NCBI RefSeq assembly: GCF_014635305.1
Contig: NZ_BMCS01000003.1
Location: 186,001 to 250,000 of the forward strand
Direction: 5' to 3'
DNA from: Williamsia phyllosphaerae
GTDB taxonomy: Bacteria > Actinomycetota > Actinomycetes > Mycobacteriales > Mycobacteriaceae
Length of the DNA: 64,000 bases
A program made the translations under genes and the position numbers. Under the pieces are notes generated by a model that saw nothing but the letters and a program-made list of their open reading frames with translations, was not told the DNA's origin and did no database searches. Below, in pieces: positions 56,278 through 64,000 of the stretch; position 1 is the stretch's first letter, and each line of letters opens with the position of its first letter.

Positions 56278-57302
56278 ACATCGACATCGCCGCACTGCGG
56301 ATGATCGAGGCCGACAAGGGCATCCCGGCCGACACGGTCATCACGGCGATCGAGACCGCCCTGATCACCGCCTACCGCCACACCGACGGCTACGCGCCGC
56401 ATGCGCGGATCGACGTCAACCGCAAGTCGGGGGAGGTGCGCGTGATGGCGCAGTCCCGCGACGAGAACGACCAGCTCATCTCCGAATGGGACGACACCCC
56501 CGAGGGCTTCGGACGCATCGCCGCCACCACCGCCCGCCAGGTCATCCTGCAGCGGCTGCGGGACGCGGAGAACGAGAAGAACTTCGGCGACTTCGTCACC
56601 CACGAGGGCGAGATCGTGGGCGGTGTGGTGCAGCAGGATTCGCGCGCCAACGCCCGCGGCCTGATCATCGTCCGCATCGGCAGCGAGGCGACCGGCACCG
56701 AAGGGGTGCTCCCGTCGGCCGAGCAGGTCCCGGGGGAGCGCTACGTCCACGGCGATCGGATCAAGTGCTACGTCGTCGGTGTCGCACGAGGCGCCCGCGG
56801 TCCGCAGATCACACTCTCGCGCACGCACCCGAACCTGGTGCGCAAGCTGTTCTCGCTGGAGGTCCCCGAGATCGAGGACGGCTCGGTCGAGATCGTCGCG
56901 GTCGCCCGCGAGGCCGGGCACCGGTCGAAGATCGCGGTGCACACGCGGGTGTCCGGACTGAACGCCAAGGGTGCGTGCATCGGCCCGATGGGTCAGCGGG
57001 TCCGCAACGTGATGCGCGAACTCAGCGACGAGAAGATCGACATCATCGACTACGCCCCGGACCCCGCGGTGTTCGTCGGCAACGCGCTGTCGCCGTCGAA
57101 GGTGGTCTCGGTGACGGTCATCGATCCCGTCGCCAAGGCCGCGCGCGTCGTCGTCCCCGACTACCAGCTGTCGCTCGCGATCGGCAAGGAAGGGCAGAAC
57201 GCCCGGCTGGCGGCGCGACTGACCGGCTGGCGGATCGACATCCGGTCCGACGCCGAGGCCCCGGTGGACGCATCCGCCGACGCGGCGGAGAGTCCCTCCT
57301 GA
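56274..57302 (+). CDS. nusA: Transcription termination/antitermination factor NusA
   Basis: NusA binds RNA polymerase and nascent RNA at pauses. The 342-residue protein has the N-terminal RNAP-binding domain ([18 protein letters not shown]), an S1 domain (about 110-180, [13 protein letters not shown]), KH1 ([19 protein letters not shown]) and KH2 ([19 protein letters not shown]). It lacks the acidic repeats of E. coli, as actinobacterial NusA does. ATG at 56274 overlaps rimP. Confidence 0.96.
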   Translation: MNIDIAALRMIEADKGIPADTVITAIETALITAYRHTDGYAPHARIDVNRKSGEVRVMAQSRDENDQLISEWDDTPEGFGRIAATTARQVILQRLRDAENEKNFGDFVTHEGEIVGGVVQQDSRANARGLIIVRIGSEATGTEGVLPSAEQVPGERYVHGDRIKCYVVGVARGARGPQITLSRTHPNLVRKLFSLEVPEIEDGSVEIVAVAREAGHRSKIAVHTRVSGLNAKGACIGPMGQRVRNVMRELSDEKIDIIDYAPDPAVFVGNALSPSKVVSVTVIDPVAKAARVVVPDYQLSLAIGKEGQNARLAARLTGWRIDIRSDAEAPVDASADAAESPS

Positions 57303-57367
57303 ACCGGCGGCACCGTGGGGCGACACGGCCCGGCAGAGTCTTGTCGTCGGCGATTTGCGGTGGGCGG

Positions 57368-57373
57368 TAGACT
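57368..57373 (+). promoter_or_regulatory. Candidate -10 box for a leaderless ylxR transcript
   Basis: TAGACT ends 5 bases before the ylxR ATG at 57379. Confidence 0.4.
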
Positions 57374-57378
57374 CTCCG

Positions 57379-57681
57379 ATGGTAGAAAAAGCGCTGACGA
57401 CCACCGGTCCCGTGCGAACGTGCATCGGCTGTCGGCAACGTGCCGCGATCGCAGATCTCGTGCGGGTCGCGGCGGCAGCAGAGCACGGTGCGACGGTCGC
57501 CACGATCGACCGCACCTCGACCATGCCGGGTCGGGGCGCCTGGCTGCATCACGACCCCGATTGTCTGCGGGCCGCGATGCGGCGGAAGGCGTTCGGTCCG
57601 GCGCTCAGGGTGCCAGGACTCGTGGTGGACGCCGACGATCTCGAACGTGAGATGTCGGACGGACATCCTCCGGGCGCGTAG
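57379..57681 (+). CDS. ylxR: YlxR-family (DUF448) RNA-binding protein
   Basis: A 100-residue protein with the family signature GPVRTCIGCRQRAA (10-23), GRGAWLHHDPDCL and AMRRKAFGPAL. YlxR is a small nucleic-acid-binding protein between nusA and infB; firmicute members bind RNase P or regulate transcription. A -10-like box 5 bases upstream of the ATG points to an internal leaderless start in addition to read-through from nusA. Confidence 0.92.
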   Translation: MVEKALTTTGPVRTCIGCRQRAAIADLVRVAAAAEHGATVATIDRTSTMPGRGAWLHHDPDCLRAAMRRKAFGPALRVPGLVVDADDLEREMSDGHPPGA

Positions 57682-57685
57682 GAAA

Positions 57686-57704
57686 CCGATCGCGATGCGA
57701 TCGG
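57686..57704 (+). terminator. Hairpin 1 after ylxR
   Basis: CCGATCGC-GAT-GCGATCGG, a perfect 8-bp stem starting 5 bases after the ylxR stop. It may end or process the upstream message. Confidence 0.5.
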
Positions 57705-57712
57705 AGTGTGAG

Positions 57713-57760
57713 CCGGTCACAGACGTGACCGGTCGAGAGCGGGGGACTTATGAGTCCCTC
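57713..57760 (+). promoter_or_regulatory. Hairpins 2 and 3 of the infB leader
   Basis: CCGGTCAC-AGAC-GTGACCGG (57713-57732) is perfect. GGGGGACT-TATG-AGTCCCTC (57741-57760) has one G-T wobble. Confidence 0.5.
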
Positions 57761-57831
57761 CGCAGAACGGGTGGCAGAAGACATGAGCACACCGTGAAGT
57801 TCCCACGATGAGCACGTTTCTAACGTAATCC

Positions 57832-57861
57832 GAGGTCGCAGCGGGCAGCCCGCTCGACCTC
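57832..57861 (+). promoter_or_regulatory. Hairpin 4, directly before the infB ribosome binding site
   Basis: GAGGTCG, a bulged C, AGCGGG, loop CAG, then CCCGCT and CGACCTC: 13 base pairs with one bulge. It ends 6 bases before the GAGGAG that serves the infB GTG at 57877, so its folding could affect initiation. Confidence 0.5.
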
Positions 57862-57876
57862 CAAGTGAGGAGAGCA

Positions 57877-60747
57877 GTGGCAGGCAAGGCCCGCGTGCAC
57901 GAGTTGGCAAAAGAACTCGGCGTCACGAGCAAAGAAGTCCTGGCTCGATTGAGCGAGCAAGGCGAATTCGTCAAGTCGGCATCGTCGACGGTGGAGGCCC
58001 CGGTCGCACGACGACTGCGTGAGTCCTACCCCGCCGAGAAGGCCGCCGCACCCGCGTCGGCATCGCCGGCACCCGCATCCAACGGTTCGACCGCCGCGGC
58101 GCCCACCCCGGGTGGCCCGCGTCCGACGTCGGCCAAACCCGGTGCGCGCAAGCCCGCGGCACCGGCGGCACCGACCCCGGCTGCGCCCACACCGAGCGCA
58201 CCGACCCCGGCCGCACCCGCGGCCCCCGCCCCGTCGGCTCCGACCCCGGCGGCCGCCGAGTCGGCCCCCGCACCGGCGCCGAGCGCTCCCGCGCCGACGC
58301 CCGCACCGGCCACTCCGGCCCCGCAGGCACCTGCGGCCTCGGCGGATGCACCGGCCGCGCCCACCCCGGGTGCAGCCCGTCCCGGCCCCGCCGGTCCGAA
58401 GCCGGGTCCCAAGCCGCCCCGCGTGGGCAACAACCCGTACTCGTCGGCGCCCGCGCCCCGTCCTGCTGCCCGACCCGCTCCGGGCCAGGGTGCCGCCCCG
58501 GCGCGACCGGGTACCGGCCGCCCGGCCGCAGGCCCCGGCGGTCCGCGTCCGGCCCCCGGTGCCGGCGGACCCCGTCCCAGCCCGGGCAGCATGCCTCCCC
58601 GCCCCAACCCCGGTGCGATGCCGTCGCGTTCGGCTCGTCCCGCACCCGGTGCGGGCGGTCCCGGTCGCCCCGGCGCCCGCGGTGGCCCCGGCGGTGCCGG
58701 TGGTGGCCGTCCCGGTGGCGGTGGCGGCGGATACCGCGGTGGCGGTGCCCCCGGCGGCGCCCCCACGGGTGGTCCTCCCGGTGGTTTCCGTGGCCGTCCC
58801 GGTGGCGGCGGAGTCCGTCGCGGTGGCGGTGCCGCGGGTGCGTTCGGTCGCCCCGGTGGTGCTCCCCGCAAGGGCCGCAAGTCCAAGCGCCAGAAGCGCC
58901 AGGAATACGACTCGATGCAGGCGCCCGCCGTCGGCGGCGTCCGGTTGCCCCACGGCGACGGTCAGACGATCCGACTGGCGCGCGGTGCGTCGCTGGTCGA
59001 CTTCGCCGACAAGATCGACGCCAACCCGGCCGCCCTGGTCCAGGCCCTGTTCAACCTCGGCGAGATGGTCACGGCCACCGAGTCGGTGAACGACGAGACG
59101 CTGGAACTGCTCGGCGGCGAGATGAACTACGTCGTCCAGGTCGTCAGCCCGGAGGACGAGGACCGCGAGCTGCTCGACAGCTTCGACCTCACCTACGGCG
59201 AGGACGAGGGTGGCGAGGACGATCTCGAGCAGCGTCCGCCGGTGGTGACCGTCATGGGTCACGTCGATCACGGTAAGACCCGACTGCTCGACTCGATCCG
59301 TAACGCCACCGTCCGTGAGGGCGAGGCCGGCGGCATCACGCAGCACATCGGTGCCTACCAGGTGCTCACCGAGCTCGACGGCAACGAGCGTCTGGTCACG
59401 TTCATCGACACCCCCGGTCACGAGGCGTTCACCGCCATGCGTGCCCGTGGTGCGAAGGCCACCGACATCGCGATCCTGGTGGTCGCGGCCGACGACGGCG
59501 TCATGCCGCAGACGGTGGAGGCCATCAACCACGCGCAGGCGGCCGACGTGCCGATCGTCGTGGCGGTCAACAAGATCGACAAGGAGGGTGCGGATCCGCA
59601 GAAGATCCGTGCTCAGCTGACCGAGTACGGCCTGGTGGCCGAGGACTTCGGTGGCGAGACCATGTTCGTCGACATCTCCGCCAAGCAGGGCACGAACATC
59701 AACGCCCTACTCGAGGCGGTGCTGCTGACCGCGGACGCGGCGCTCGATCTGCGTGCCAACCCCGACATGGACGCCCAGGGTGTCGCCATCGAGGCGCACC
59801 TCGACCGCGGCCGTGGCCCGGTGGCCACCGTGCTGGTGCAGCGCGGAACGCTGCGGGTCGGCGACTCGATCGTCGCGGGCGACGCCTACGGGCGCGTCCG
59901 ACGCATGGTCGACGAGCACGGTGCCGACGTCACCGAGGGCCTGCCCTCGCGTCCGGTCCAGGTCATCGGTTTCACCTCGGTGCCCGGTGCCGGCGACAAC
60001 CTGTTGGTCGTCGACGAGGACCGGATCGCCCGTCAGATCGCCGATCGACGCAACGCCCGCAAGCGCAACGCGCTCGCCGCGCGCAGCCGCAAGCGGATCA
60101 GCCTCGAGGATCTCGATTCGGCTCTGAAGGAGACCTCGCAGCTGAACCTCATCCTCAAGGGTGACAACTCCGGAACCGTGGAGGCCCTGGAGGAGGCGCT
60201 GATCAACATCGACATCGGCGACGAGGTGACGCTGCGCGTCATCGACCGCGGTGTCGGTGGCGTGACCGAGACCAACGTCAACCTGGCGTCGGCGTCGAAC
60301 GCGATCATCATCGGGTTCAACGTCCGCGCCGAGGGCAAGGCCACCGAGCTCGCCAACCGCGAGGGTGTCGACATCCGGTACTACTCGGTGATCTACCAGG
60401 CGATCGACGAGATCGAGAAGGCCCTCAAGGGCATGCTCAAGCCGATCTACGAAGAGGTCGAGCTGGGCCGCGCGGACATCCGTGCGATCTTCCGGTCGTC
60501 CAAGGTCGGCAACATCGCCGGTTGCCTGGTCACGTCGGGCATCATGCGACGCAACGCCAAGGCGCGTCTGCTGCGTGACAACGTCGTGGTCGCCGAGAAC
60601 CTCACGATCTCGTCGCTCAAGCGCGAGAAGGACGATGCGACCGAGGTGCGCGACGGCTACGAATGTGGTCTGACCATCACCTACGGTGACATCAAGGTCG
60701 ACGACGTCATCGAGACGTACGAACTGGTCGAGAAGGCGCGTAGCTGA
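57877..60747 (+). CDS. infB: Translation initiation factor IF-2
   Basis: IF-2 places initiator tRNA on the 30S subunit and hydrolyses GTP on 50S joining. The 956-residue protein has the IF2_N start ([20 protein letters not shown], 1-50). A Pro/Ala-rich then Gly/Arg-rich disordered linker follows (about 50-340). A second IF2_N-like part (about 365-410) precedes the G domain with G461-[15 protein letters not shown] and NKID, and domains II-IV come after. GTG at 57877 has a clear GAGGAG; an in-frame start 12 bases earlier is less likely. A terminator follows. Confidence 0.97.
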   Translation: MAGKARVHELAKELGVTSKEVLARLSEQGEFVKSASSTVEAPVARRLRESYPAEKAAAPASASPAPASNGSTAAAPTPGGPRPTSAKPGARKPAAPAAPTPAAPTPSAPTPAAPAAPAPSAPTPAAAESAPAPAPSAPAPTPAPATPAPQAPAASADAPAAPTPGAARPGPAGPKPGPKPPRVGNNPYSSAPAPRPAARPAPGQGAAPARPGTGRPAAGPGGPRPAPGAGGPRPSPGSMPPRPNPGAMPSRSARPAPGAGGPGRPGARGGPGGAGGGRPGGGGGGYRGGGAPGGAPTGGPPGGFRGRPGGGGVRRGGGAAGAFGRPGGAPRKGRKSKRQKRQEYDSMQAPAVGGVRLPHGDGQTIRLARGASLVDFADKIDANPAALVQALFNLGEMVTATESVNDETLELLGGEMNYVVQVVSPEDEDRELLDSFDLTYGEDEGGEDDLEQRPPVVTVMGHVDHGKTRLLDSIRNATVREGEAGGITQHIGAYQVLTELDGNERLVTFIDTPGHEAFTAMRARGAKATDIAILVVAADDGVMPQTVEAINHAQAADVPIVVAVNKIDKEGADPQKIRAQLTEYGLVAEDFGGETMFVDISAKQGTNINALLEAVLLTADAALDLRANPDMDAQGVAIEAHLDRGRGPVATVLVQRGTLRVGDSIVAGDAYGRVRRMVDEHGADVTEGLPSRPVQVIGFTSVPGAGDNLLVVDEDRIARQIADRRNARKRNALAARSRKRISLEDLDSALKETSQLNLILKGDNSGTVEALEEALINIDIGDEVTLRVIDRGVGGVTETNVNLASASNAIIIGFNVRAEGKATELANREGVDIRYYSVIYQAIDEIEKALKGMLKPIYEEVELGRADIRAIFRSSKVGNIAGCLVTSGIMRRNAKARLLRDNVVVAENLTISSLKREKDDATEVRDGYECGLTITYGDIKVDDVIETYELVEKARS

Positions 60748-60768
60748 TCCACCCGTTCGACAGCCCGA

Positions 60769-60805
60769 CGCCCGACCGCCCCGGTTCACCCGGGCCGGTC
60801 GGGTG
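60769..60805 (+). terminator. Terminator-like hairpin between infB and rbfA
   Basis: CGCCCGACCG (60769-60778) pairs with CGGTCGGGTG (60796-60805) with one wobble. After a C-C mismatch an inner CCCGG/CCGGG stem (60780-60784 with 60790-60794) closes the loop. TTTGGTT follows. Confidence 0.65.
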
Positions 60806-60866
60806 TTTGGTTCACCCAGTGTTCTCGGACAGGAGTCCGGGGCCGACGAGAGACAGGTGGTTTGCG

Positions 60867-61337
60867 ATGGCAGATCCAGCACGTGCACAACGGTTGGCCA
60901 AGCGGATCTCGGCGATCGTCGCGTCTGCCATCGCCACCGATATCAAGGACCCGCGGCTCAACGGGGTCACGATCACCGACACCCGGGTGACCGGCGACCT
61001 GCACGACGCGACGGTCTTCTACACGGTGATGGGGGAGTCGCTCTCGGTCCCACCGGACTACGTGGCCGCGGCCGCAGGGCTGCATCGCGCGACCGGGATC
61101 CTGCGGTCGAAGGTCGGTGCGGGAACCGGTGTCCGGTTCACGCCGACCCTGGCGTTCCAGCTCGACACCGTCCTCGACACCGCCCGCGACATGGAGGAGC
61201 TCCTCGAACGGACCCGTCTGGCCGACGAGGCGTTGGCCCAGCAGGCCCGCGACGCCGTGCCCGCGGGTGACCCCGACCCCTACAAGGAGCCCGAGTCGCG
61301 CGGTCACGATGACCACGGATCCACCGGAGAACGCTGA
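60867..61337 (+). CDS. rbfA: Ribosome-binding factor A
   Basis: RbfA binds helix 1 of 16S rRNA during late 30S maturation. The 156-residue protein has the KH-like core: [63 protein letters not shown] and the terminal ERTRLADE. The C-terminal tail of about 30 residues is charged and variable. ATG at 60867 was chosen; an upstream in-frame start covers the terminator region. Confidence 0.95.
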   Translation: MADPARAQRLAKRISAIVASAIATDIKDPRLNGVTITDTRVTGDLHDATVFYTVMGESLSVPPDYVAAAAGLHRATGILRSKVGAGTGVRFTPTLAFQLDTVLDTARDMEELLERTRLADEALAQQARDAVPAGDPDPYKEPESRGHDDHGSTGER

Positions 61338-61407
61338 CGCCGTGCCAGGATTCGGAGATGAGTGGCGTGGAGCACACCCCGTGAGCGCGAACGGGGCTCG
61401 TCGATGA
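61309..61407 (+). CDS. Possible 32-codon ORF bridging rbfA and the nrnA-like gene
   Basis: ATG at 61309, inside the end of rbfA, opens [20 protein letters not shown] and closes at a TGA that overlaps the nrnA-like ATG (ATGA). It may couple translation or may be the remnant of an N-terminal extension now out of frame, since I recall the mycobacterial homologue starting MTT. It may equally be chance. Confidence 0.3.
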   Translation: MTTDPPENADAVPGFGDEWRGAHPVSANGARR

Positions 61408-62369
61408 GTCGGGCCGTGGCGGGTCCACGGGCGCAGGTCGCGAAGATCCTGCGTGCGGCGGATGCGGTCACCGTCCTGTGTCATGTGCGTCCCGACGCCG
61501 ACACCATCGGCAGCGGATTGGCGCTCGCGTTGGCGCTGGACCGCGCCGGTGTCGAGGTGGAGGTCGGGTTCCCCGGGCCGTGGTCCCTGCCGGATGCGCT
61601 CGGCGCGCTCCCGGGCGCGAAGCTGATCGTCGATCCCGCCGATCTGGTGGGTCATCGTGTCGCGATCGCCATGGACTGCGCCTCGACGTCGCGGCTGGGT
61701 GATCTCGCCGAGCTGATCGAACGCGCCGACCACGGCGTCGTCATCGACCACCACGCCTCCAACCGTGGCTTCGGTGACATCAACGTCATCGACCCGTCGG
61801 CGGACTGCACCGCCGAACTCGTACTGGAGTTGCTCGACGAACTCGAACTGCCCATCGACAGCGACATCGCCACCTGTCTGTTCGCCGGCCTCGTCACCGA
61901 CACCGGGTCGTTCCGCTGGGCGCGCGCGGGTGCGCACGAGGTGGCCGCACGGCTGCTCGAGACCGGTGTCGACGGCCCTGCGTGGACCCGTCTGCTCCTC
62001 GACACCCACCAGTTCGGCTGGCTGACGATGGTGTCCGAGGCGCTGCAGTCGGCGGTGCTCGTCCCCGAGGCGTTCTCGGGTGCGGGCCTCGTCTACGCAC
62101 TGGTCGGCCACGAGTGTTCCAGACAGATCGACTGGGCCGAGGCGGAGAGTGTCATCGACCTCGTCCGTACGGTCGGCGACGCCGAGGTGGCGGTCGTGTT
62201 CAAGGAGTCCGAGCCCGGGGAGTGGACGGTGTCGATGCGGTCGCGCTCCGACGTCGACCTCGTCCCACTGGCCCGGACACAGGGCGGTGGCGGACACCGG
62301 CACGCCGCCGGGTTCAGCATCACCGGCTCGGCCACCGAGGTCGTCGAGAAGCTGCTCGCCTCGGTGTGA
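61404..62369 (+). CDS. DHH-family phosphoesterase, NrnA-like (oligoribonuclease/pAp phosphatase)
   Basis: The family degrades nanoRNAs and pAp and, in mycobacteria, cyclic di-AMP products. The 321-residue protein has the first metal motif CHVRPDADTIGSG (26-38), the DHH motif VIDHHASN (about 113-120), a TDTGSFRWA block and the DHHA1 signature GGGGHRHAAG (about 294). ATG at 61404 gives an ATGA overlap with a short upstream ORF; an in-frame GTG at 61362 is a possible longer start. The position after rbfA is conserved in actinobacteria. Confidence 0.9.
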   Translation: MSRAVAGPRAQVAKILRAADAVTVLCHVRPDADTIGSGLALALALDRAGVEVEVGFPGPWSLPDALGALPGAKLIVDPADLVGHRVAIAMDCASTSRLGDLAELIERADHGVVIDHHASNRGFGDINVIDPSADCTAELVLELLDELELPIDSDIATCLFAGLVTDTGSFRWARAGAHEVAARLLETGVDGPAWTRLLLDTHQFGWLTMVSEALQSAVLVPEAFSGAGLVYALVGHECSRQIDWAEAESVIDLVRTVGDAEVAVVFKESEPGEWTVSMRSRSDVDLVPLARTQGGGGHRHAAGFSITGSATEVVEKLLASV

Positions 62370-63715
62370 GCAGCCCCGCGACCGACGAGAGCATCGATCC
62401 GTCGGCGGTCCCGAGCGTGCGGACCATCCTGCACCTGTCCGTCTCGGCGCTGGCGGTCCTGGTCGCCGAACCGCTGTACCTCATGGAGGATCTCGCGGTC
62501 GTCGGCCGCCTCGGTGCCGTCGCGCTGGCCGCACTCGGTGTCGGTTCGCTGATCCTCGGCGTGGTCAGCACCCAGCTCACCTTCCTCTCCTACGGGACGA
62601 CGGCCCGCTCGTCCCGACTGTTCGGGCGCGGCGACCGTACGGGTGCGGTCGCCGAGGGGATCGCGGCCAGCTGGATCGCCGTCGTCGTCGGACTCGTGAT
62701 CGTCGGCGTCATGCAGGTCATCGCGCCCTGGGTGGTCGGGGTCATCGCGCCGTCCGGCGGGGTGTCGGGGGAGGCGACCGGCTGGGTGCGGATCGCGGTG
62801 TGCGGTGTCCCGCTGATCCTGTTGTCGATGGCGGGCAACGGCTGGATGCGCGGCGTGCAGGACACGCGACGTCCGGTCGTCTACGTCGCGGTCGGACTCG
62901 GCGTCAGCGCCGTCATCTGCCCACTGCTGGTGCACGGGCTGCTCGGCTTCCCGGACATGGGGCTACACGGCAGTGCGGTGGCCAACCTCGTCGGCCAGTC
63001 CATCAGCGGTCTGCTCTTCGCACAGCGCCTCCTCGCCGAGAGGAGTTCGACCGGTCTGCGGCCGCGCTGGGCGACCATCCGCGCGCAGCTCGCCCTCGCC
63101 CGAGACCTCATCGTGCGCAGCCTGTCGTTCCAGGTCTGCTTCCTCTCCGCCGCCGCGGTGGCCGCGCGATTCGGCGTCGCGTCGCTCGCCGCGCACCAGC
63201 TGGTCCTGCAGCTGTGGAACTTCGTGTCGTTGCTGCTCGACTCGCTGGCCATCGCGGCGCAGTCGCTGGTCGGTGCCGCGCTGGGCGCGAAGGCGATCCC
63301 CGGCGCGATCGGTGTGGCCCGCAGGGTGACGGTGCTGTCGGTCGCCGCATCCCTGGGGCTGGTGGCGCTCTTCGCGGCCGGGCAGCCCGTACTCGCCCGG
63401 ATCTTCACCGACGACCGTGACGTGCTCGACGCCGTGGTCACGCCGTGGTGGTTCTTCGTCGCCATGTTGCCGGTAGCCGGTGTGGTGTTCGCCCTCGACG
63501 GGGTCCTGTTGGGTGGTGGGGACGCGGCCTATCTGCGGACCACCACCGTCGTGTGTGCGCTGGTCGGCTTCCTGCCGATGATCTGGGCGTCGCTGGCGTT
63601 CGACTGGGGACTCGCGGGCATCTGGACCGGCCTGTGCCTGTTCATGCTGTTCCGGCTCGTCGCTCTCGTCGCGCGCATGTCCACCGGCCGGTGGACGGCG
63701 ATCGAACTGCGCTGA
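62366..63715 (+). CDS. dinF: MATE-family efflux protein, DinF-like
   Basis: A cation-coupled multidrug/toxin exporter of the DinF branch. The 449-residue protein has about 12 TM segments, beginning VRTILHLSVSALAVLVAEPLYLMEDLAVVGRLG. Family features include GNGWMRGVQDTRRPVVYV and AAHQLVLQLWNFVSLLLDSLAIAAQSLVGAALGA, seen in pieces. GTG at 62366 overlaps the previous stop. The substrate is unknown; the mycobacterial gene at this locus is annotated dinF. Confidence 0.9.
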   Translation: MSSPATDESIDPSAVPSVRTILHLSVSALAVLVAEPLYLMEDLAVVGRLGAVALAALGVGSLILGVVSTQLTFLSYGTTARSSRLFGRGDRTGAVAEGIAASWIAVVVGLVIVGVMQVIAPWVVGVIAPSGGVSGEATGWVRIAVCGVPLILLSMAGNGWMRGVQDTRRPVVYVAVGLGVSAVICPLLVHGLLGFPDMGLHGSAVANLVGQSISGLLFAQRLLAERSSTGLRPRWATIRAQLALARDLIVRSLSFQVCFLSAAAVAARFGVASLAAHQLVLQLWNFVSLLLDSLAIAAQSLVGAALGAKAIPGAIGVARRVTVLSVAASLGLVALFAAGQPVLARIFTDDRDVLDAVVTPWWFFVAMLPVAGVVFALDGVLLGGGDAAYLRTTTVVCALVGFLPMIWASLAFDWGLAGIWTGLCLFMLFRLVALVARMSTGRWTAIELR

Positions 63716-63822
63716 GGCCGTGCGCGTGCCGGGGCGGTCGGCCCCGCCCGGACCGGCCGATACAGTTGACGCCGACGGTGACGGCCCATCCGGGTCGGCC
63801 GGCACGGCTGGGAAGGAGACCG

Positions 63823-64000
63823 GTGGCCACGCTCTGGGCGATCAGCGACCTGCATGTCGGGCATCGCGGGAACGAGGCGATCCTCGACAAGATCCGACCG
63901 GAGGGCGACGACGACTGGCTCATCGTGGCCGGTGACGTCGCCGAGCGCACCGACGAGATCGCCGAGACCCTGCGGCGGCTCAAGCAGCGTTTCTCCACCG
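63823..64000 (+). CDS. Metallophosphoesterase, 3' end outside window
   Basis: A calcineurin-like phosphoesterase cut by the right edge after 59 codons. It starts MATLWAISDLHVGHRGNEAI with GTG, and GGAAGGAG lies just upstream. The first metal motif D-x-H is in SDLHVGH and the second, GDVAER, is in LIVAGDVAER, both family hallmarks. In mycobacteria a homologue precedes the phosphopantetheinyl transferase gene pptT, so pptT may follow here. The gap from dinF (107 bases) holds nothing else I can recognise. Confidence 0.85.
   Translation, partial: MATLWAISDLHVGHRGNEAILDKIRPEGDDDWLIVAGDVAERTDEIAETLRRLKQRFST

Noticed and set aside
57820..59532. A 570-codon minus-strand open frame under infB
   Set aside because: Mirror of the Pro/Ala/Gly-rich infB linker; pure composition effect.

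Overview
The window is a high-GC actinobacterial chromosome segment. It almost certainly comes from a mycolic-acid-containing member of the Mycobacteriales, and a Gordonia/Williamsia-like genus is my best guess. The lineage markers are an antigen-85-type mycolyltransferase, a PapA-type acyltransferase, a GpgS relative, mycothione reductase, a Rip1-type S2P protease and an actinobacterial 6-TM protein. From memory, the gene order follows the conserved glnD to dinF block of Mycobacterium tuberculosis (about Rv2918c to Rv2836c), with local insertions and losses. GTG starts and 1-4 base stop/start overlaps are frequent.

Layout. 1-10.5 kb: end of glnD (PII uridylyltransferase, cut by the window edge), ffh, an amidohydrolase, then the translation genes rpsP, khpA, rimM, trmD, a 6-TM protein, rplS, lepB, rnhB and a DUF2469 gene. 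10.5-16.3 kb: an accessory block of a DHA2-type exporter, a PapA-like acyltransferase, a mycolyltransferase-like esterase and a GpgS-like glycosyltransferase with an altered active site. It sits between core genes and looks like a cell-envelope lipid cassette. 16.3-24 kb: yraN, comM-like gene, dprA, an unknown gene, a saccharopine dehydrogenase-like enzyme, a siderophore-interacting flavoprotein, xerC and an M23 peptidase. 24-28.5 kb: rpsB, tsf, pyrH, frr, cdsA. 28.5-38.9 kb: lapA-like gene, rlmN, a DUF2631 gene, a PuuE-type allantoinase, dxr, rip1, ispG (two MEP isoprenoid steps around the protease), a GNAT protein, a penicillin-binding lipoprotein and map. 38.9-52.7 kb: cobQ, two alpha/beta hydrolases, a small membrane protein, mtr, mqo, a GNAT, a fused chelatase, cobO, cobB, cysG and yaaA; this contains most of a cobalamin/siroheme cluster. 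52.7-64 kb: proS, two ferritin-like genes, rimP, nusA, ylxR, infB, rbfA, an nrnA-like phosphoesterase, a MATE exporter, and the start of a metallophosphoesterase cut by the right edge.

I see no tRNA, rRNA, insertion sequence, prophage or CRISPR array. The accessory block at 10.5-16.3 kb is the clearest departure from the ancestral order. The regulatory layer is also informative. Many genes have a TANNNT-like -10 box ending 5-8 bases before the start codon, which implies leaderless mRNAs. Three ribosomal-protein units (rpsP, rplS, rpsB) share one promoter architecture. Several intergenic gaps hold perfect hairpins, most strikingly four in a row between ylxR and infB.
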